Positions 14,601 to 15,384 of a stretch of 15,384 nucleotides of DNA are shown here, one piece after another. This DNA is from Fiminaster sp050874705 (GTDB lineage Bacteria; Bacillota_I; Bacilli_A; RFN20; CAG-826): contig JBNMLE010000023.1 of the NCBI GenBank assembly GCA_050874705.1, positions 1 through 15,384 of the forward strand, in the 5' to 3' direction. Every line of letters begins with the position of its first letter. Position 1 is the first letter of the stretch. The position numbers were made by a program, and so were the translations under genes. A model generated the notes under the pieces. It was not told where the DNA came from. It did not search any database and saw only the letters and a list, made by a program, of their open reading frames with translations.

Positions 14601-14860
14601 GCACCGTTGACTTTTAAATCAACGAAATGGTAGCCTTCATCAACACTGACGGTTAATGTAACTTCTTCGCCAACAAGAGCTTCTGCCTTATCAGCAACAA
14701 CACTACCATGTTCTGCTTCAATGCTAACTGGTTGAGCAACTTCTACAACTGTTGTAGTTGTATTAGAGCCTGTATCAGTGGTTGTAGGATTTGTTTCGTT
14801 ACAACCTGTGAGGGCTAGCATCACTGCAGGTAATAGAACGAATAATTTTTTCTTATTCAT
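11645..14860 (-). CDS. Large multidomain surface lipoprotein (InlB-like repeats, beta-helix, OB-fold)
   Basis: A 1071-residue cell-surface protein. The signal peptide ends in lipobox LTGC with lipid-bearing Cys20, then a Thr-rich linker (24-37). Five repeats of about 70-74 residues (44-113, 114-187, 188-257, 258-331, 332-404) share HGSVxADK...VGExVTLTVxxxxxYxLxxLxVNG, the pattern of divergent InlB-B/Flg_new-type repeats. Next comes a parallel beta-helix-like region (about 415-640, with strings such as VVIKKSTINF and GTIRIENSTINV) of the kind seen in polysaccharide-active or adhesive proteins, then an OB-fold-like module (about 690-795, VVTGVVSYFNSS to GKTVTLIGCVKLYNG), a sixth repeat (about 800-860), and a C-terminal beta-sandwich-like domain. 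AAGGAGG at 14872-14866 lies 5 bases before the ATG. I see no sortase signal or enzyme motif. A role in adhesion or glycan binding is inferred. Confidence 0.9.
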   Translation of the reverse strand: MNKKKLFVLLPAVMLALTGCNETNPTTTDTGSNTTTTVVEVAQPVSIEAEHGSVVADKAEALVGEEVTLTVSVDEGYHFVDLKVNGASVVVNDNVAKVTMVEGGLNVKLEVAQDTHNVTIAKMEHGNVTSDKEKAVVGEKVTLTVAPEADYELDKLLVNGKEVSVENNVAVVDMVKGGLSVSATFKQIKYTVTVNVGEHGKAVADKAVAVVGEKVTLTVTPDADYKLNEVKVNGKVHEGLEITVERENLIIEVSFVAISYDVTVNASEHGSVSANVTSAAVGEDVELTVAADDDYELSKLLVNGAEVAVSENKATVKMASGGLVVSSEFKAIVHAVTIDPVENGSVTADKMEAVTGENIVFTVTPAAGYELESFMVNGAAVEVADGQATVAMAKDGLKVTASFTDFHTKSEMTPELKAEIEAADTYKMKLGADMEVSEILPMAKVSTEIDLNGHTLKTTNQNLVVINTAVAEGETRKDLKIFNGSIVSEAVPTSSTNIIDVSEAGLFEMDNVNLSNTNEYVGVPAAIYCSNTSNVVIKKSTINFKGAYGVGTNNVEGKNGTIRIENSTINVTTEGFDNAGMLGNTEGINVTIINSSISGDRQGVIARTGIWNVSGSTFTSTGKWLEKEANVATNERYLSGTWRSGNEVPAVGLCVGDTSVDAYNENVSFTSVKSSANSVVGRADGKYANEMNIDAITFVNTYNKTDIAENVTANIDERIKFVTPDEINAMTAEDSNNLYVVTGVVSYFNSSNPNWSQIKLQGENGEMTSHYTKALGAGTFAESDAGVFSFSGERQGVDASIVGKTVTLIGCVKLYNGAPQMQDAIVVDVESVPATVALSFDETKGTASLSKTENVMMGDEITVTATPNEGYKVAKITVADADGNETDITASKTFTAAKVNNVTVEFVDASPVVAKTFKVVFNKTNNEKGNSSYDGSFENVSDGMTFVVSCMNNNNNRWEFVRAGSKKAASVASIVNKVAFENAIGKTSITIGTKYDASLVNSFKLVVASDDQFTNVIEEHDLGSQAKTNTTITTEIITPTKGAYYKYVLDLKQGSKNGFVEISGLSFEEVL
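13649..14731 (-). repeat. Five tandem repeats coding the N-terminal domains of the large lipoprotein
   Basis: Units of roughly 210-222 bases encode the five 70-74-residue repeats. They have diverged in DNA but keep near-identical blocks; for example CTTTTTCTCCAACGACTGC occurs on the plus strand in two units (near 14218 and 14440), coding the VGEKVTL motif. Such blocks could allow unit gain or loss by recombination. Confidence 0.85.
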
Positions 14861-14909
14861 AATTTCCTCCTTCTTCTATTACTTATTTAATATCAATCCT
14901 AATAAAGAG

Positions 14910-14948
14910 ATTGGCCATTTCCCTTTAATAAGAATTAATAAATGCCAA
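14910..14948 (-). promoter_or_regulatory. Hairpin in the leader of the large lipoprotein mRNA
   Basis: On the minus strand TTGGCATTT pairs with AAATGGCCAA (one bulged G), enclosing a smaller TTAAT/ATTAA hairpin. It sits about 50 bases before the start codon and ahead of the ribosome binding site, without a long T run, so it looks more like leader structure than a terminator. It matches no riboswitch class I recognise. Confidence 0.4.
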
Positions 14949-14972
14949 AAAAGTGTAAAAGACCCTATGTAA

Positions 14973-15008
14973 CTATTTTGAATTTAGAAACATAGCAATA
15001 AATGTCAT
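14973..15008 (-). CDS. Possible 11-residue leader peptide
   Basis: ATG at 15008 opens a frame for MTFIAMFLNSK followed by TAG. A good AAAGGAAG lies about 6 bases upstream, and a promoter (15031-15059) starts transcription about 16 bases upstream, so ribosomes should load here. No run of one regulatory amino acid is present, and no known leader peptide matches. It may control the lipoprotein gene by translation over the following hairpins, or be a chance frame or a remnant of a lost gene. Confidence 0.3.
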   Translation of the reverse strand: MTFIAMFLNSK

Positions 15009-15030
15009 GTCACTTCCTTTGATAATATTT

Positions 15031-15059
15031 ATCTTATATTCTTTATTTAATAAATGCAA
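15031..15059 (-). promoter_or_regulatory. Probable promoter of the large lipoprotein gene
   Basis: On the minus strand TTGCAT (15059-15054) and TAAGAT (15036-15031) are 17 bases apart. The start near 15024 would give a leader of about 165 bases before the lipoprotein ATG, containing the possible short peptide and the hairpin. Confidence 0.5.
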
Positions 15060-15127
15060 GATTTGAAAATAAATTTTTTTACCAAATTACTTATAAGTAA
15101 AATATCTATTATTTACGTTTTTAATTG

Positions 15128-15162
15128 TTGTAGCGCTTTCAAAATATTTGATAACGCTTTCG
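15128..15162. promoter_or_regulatory. Two LacI/CcpA-operator-like sites 21 bp apart
   Basis: The heptamer CGCTTTC occurs at 15134 and 15155, spaced by two helical turns. Around the second copy TGATAACGCTTTCG matches the catabolite-responsive (cre) consensus TGWAARCGYTWWCW at 12 of 14 positions; the first has a perfect right half but a poor left half. They lie about 75-100 bases upstream of the probable lipoprotein promoter. Binding by CcpA or another LacI-family regulator is inferred from the motif. Confidence 0.45.
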
Positions 15163-15239
15163 TTAGAATATTTTAGACTTTTGAATGTTTTTAAAAAATT
15201 TTATTTATTTTTGAAATATTTATTTTTATGTATAGTAAA

Positions 15240-15384
15240 TTGCAATCTTAAGTGCAACACTCAGAGATAGCTTCAGACATCAATTTTGATGGAGATATCC
15301 AGTTGTTACATTTCCTAGGTCTATTGTTAATTAAATTTACCTTTTTATCAATATAAACCTGGGTATATCTACTTAAATTATAGC
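15240..15384 (-). mobile_element. Left part of an IS30-family insertion sequence
   Basis: The transposase fragment implies an IS30 element extending beyond the right edge, with its transposase 3' end facing the lipoprotein genes. IS30 terminal inverted repeats usually lie within tens of bases of the transposase stop; the sequence just past the stop (GATTGCAATTT on the minus strand) is a candidate, but without the other end the boundary cannot be fixed. Confidence 0.55.
15248..15384 (-). CDS. IS30-family transposase, C-terminal fragment cut by the window edge
   Basis: The last 45 codons of a leftward gene run from the right edge to TAA at 15250-15248. The block LINNRPRKCNNWISPSKLM is the hallmark of IS30-family transposases just after the catalytic DDE core (usually NNRPRK-LGW-SP), followed by a short end, SEAISECCT. 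The catalytic residues would lie beyond the window. Insertion sequences are often present in many copies and break assemblies, which explains the contig end here. Whether the element is intact cannot be seen. Confidence 0.85.
   Translation of the reverse strand, partial: YNLSRYTQVYIDKKVNLINNRPRKCNNWISPSKLMSEAISECCT

Larger units (their letters stand above)
14861..15247. other. Gene-free region between the large lipoprotein and the IS30 fragment
   Basis: This stretch of about 387 bases holds the leader and probable promoter of the large lipoprotein gene (minus), a possible 11-residue leader peptide (14973-15008), hairpins in the leader, a pair of LacI/CcpA-operator-like motifs at 15134-15161, and very AT-rich sequence up to the transposase stop codon. 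No larger reading frame is supported. The outer end of the IS30 element should lie near its right side, but I cannot place the inverted repeat. Confidence 0.55.

Noticed and set aside
1..15384. CRISPR array or restriction/defence system
   Set aside because: No regularly spaced 25-40-base repeats with unique spacers and no defence enzymes were seen; the Cas4-like protein is of the phage DUF2800 type and has no cas neighbours.
1..15384. Reassignment of UGA to tryptophan, as in mycoplasmas
   Set aside because: Tryptophans in the conserved proteins are coded by TGG, and no long gene needs an in-frame TGA to be complete.

Overview
The window looks like one complete short contig from an AT-rich Gram-positive bacterium. 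The supporting signs are strong AGGAGG-type ribosome binding sites, lipoprotein signal peptides, a two-piece-ancestry-free (single-chain) tmRNA, and the Firmicutes gene order gdpP-rplI-dnaB followed by a YycJ-type hydrolase. AT-rich codon use and many small-host-style membrane and lipoproteins suggest an uncultured Bacilli / Erysipelotrichia / Mollicutes-like gut lineage, but I cannot name the species. Both ends look like assembly breaks: the left end is a perfect fold-back palindrome inside a phage-type gene, and the right end lies inside an IS30-family transposase gene.

Region 1-1335 is a visibly GC-richer, leftward phage-type module: a small 68-residue protein followed by a DUF2800 / Cas4-like Fe-S nuclease cut by the contig edge. 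Region 1336-1705 has no convincing gene. It holds three leftward terminator-like hairpins and a 20-bp-period array of three identical 10-mers. The tmRNA gene (1706-2097, minus) lies next to it. tmRNA 3' ends are common integration sites, so the phage-type module may have entered here.

Region 2185-4617 holds a four-helix membrane protein of unknown function (plus) and a UDP-glucose dehydrogenase (minus), which meet with no intergenic base. The membrane-protein transcript seems to end at a terminator inside the dehydrogenase coding sequence.

Region 4671-9807 is one leftward operon: gdpP (c-di-AMP phosphodiesterase), rplI, dnaB, yycJ and a 114-residue unknown gene, with gaps of 12 bp or less or short overlaps, closed by a strong terminator at 4665-4691. 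It combines second-messenger turnover, translation and replication functions.

Region 10081-15059 is a surface-protein block. A 1071-residue lipoprotein, made of five InlB-like repeats, a beta-helix, an OB-fold, a sixth repeat and a C-terminal domain, has a structured leader with a possible 11-residue peptide. Downstream is a two-gene operon encoding a 317-residue lipoprotein and a four-helix membrane protein, with its own promoter and terminator. Upstream of the large lipoprotein, before the IS30 fragment, are two LacI/CcpA-operator-like sites 21 bp apart.
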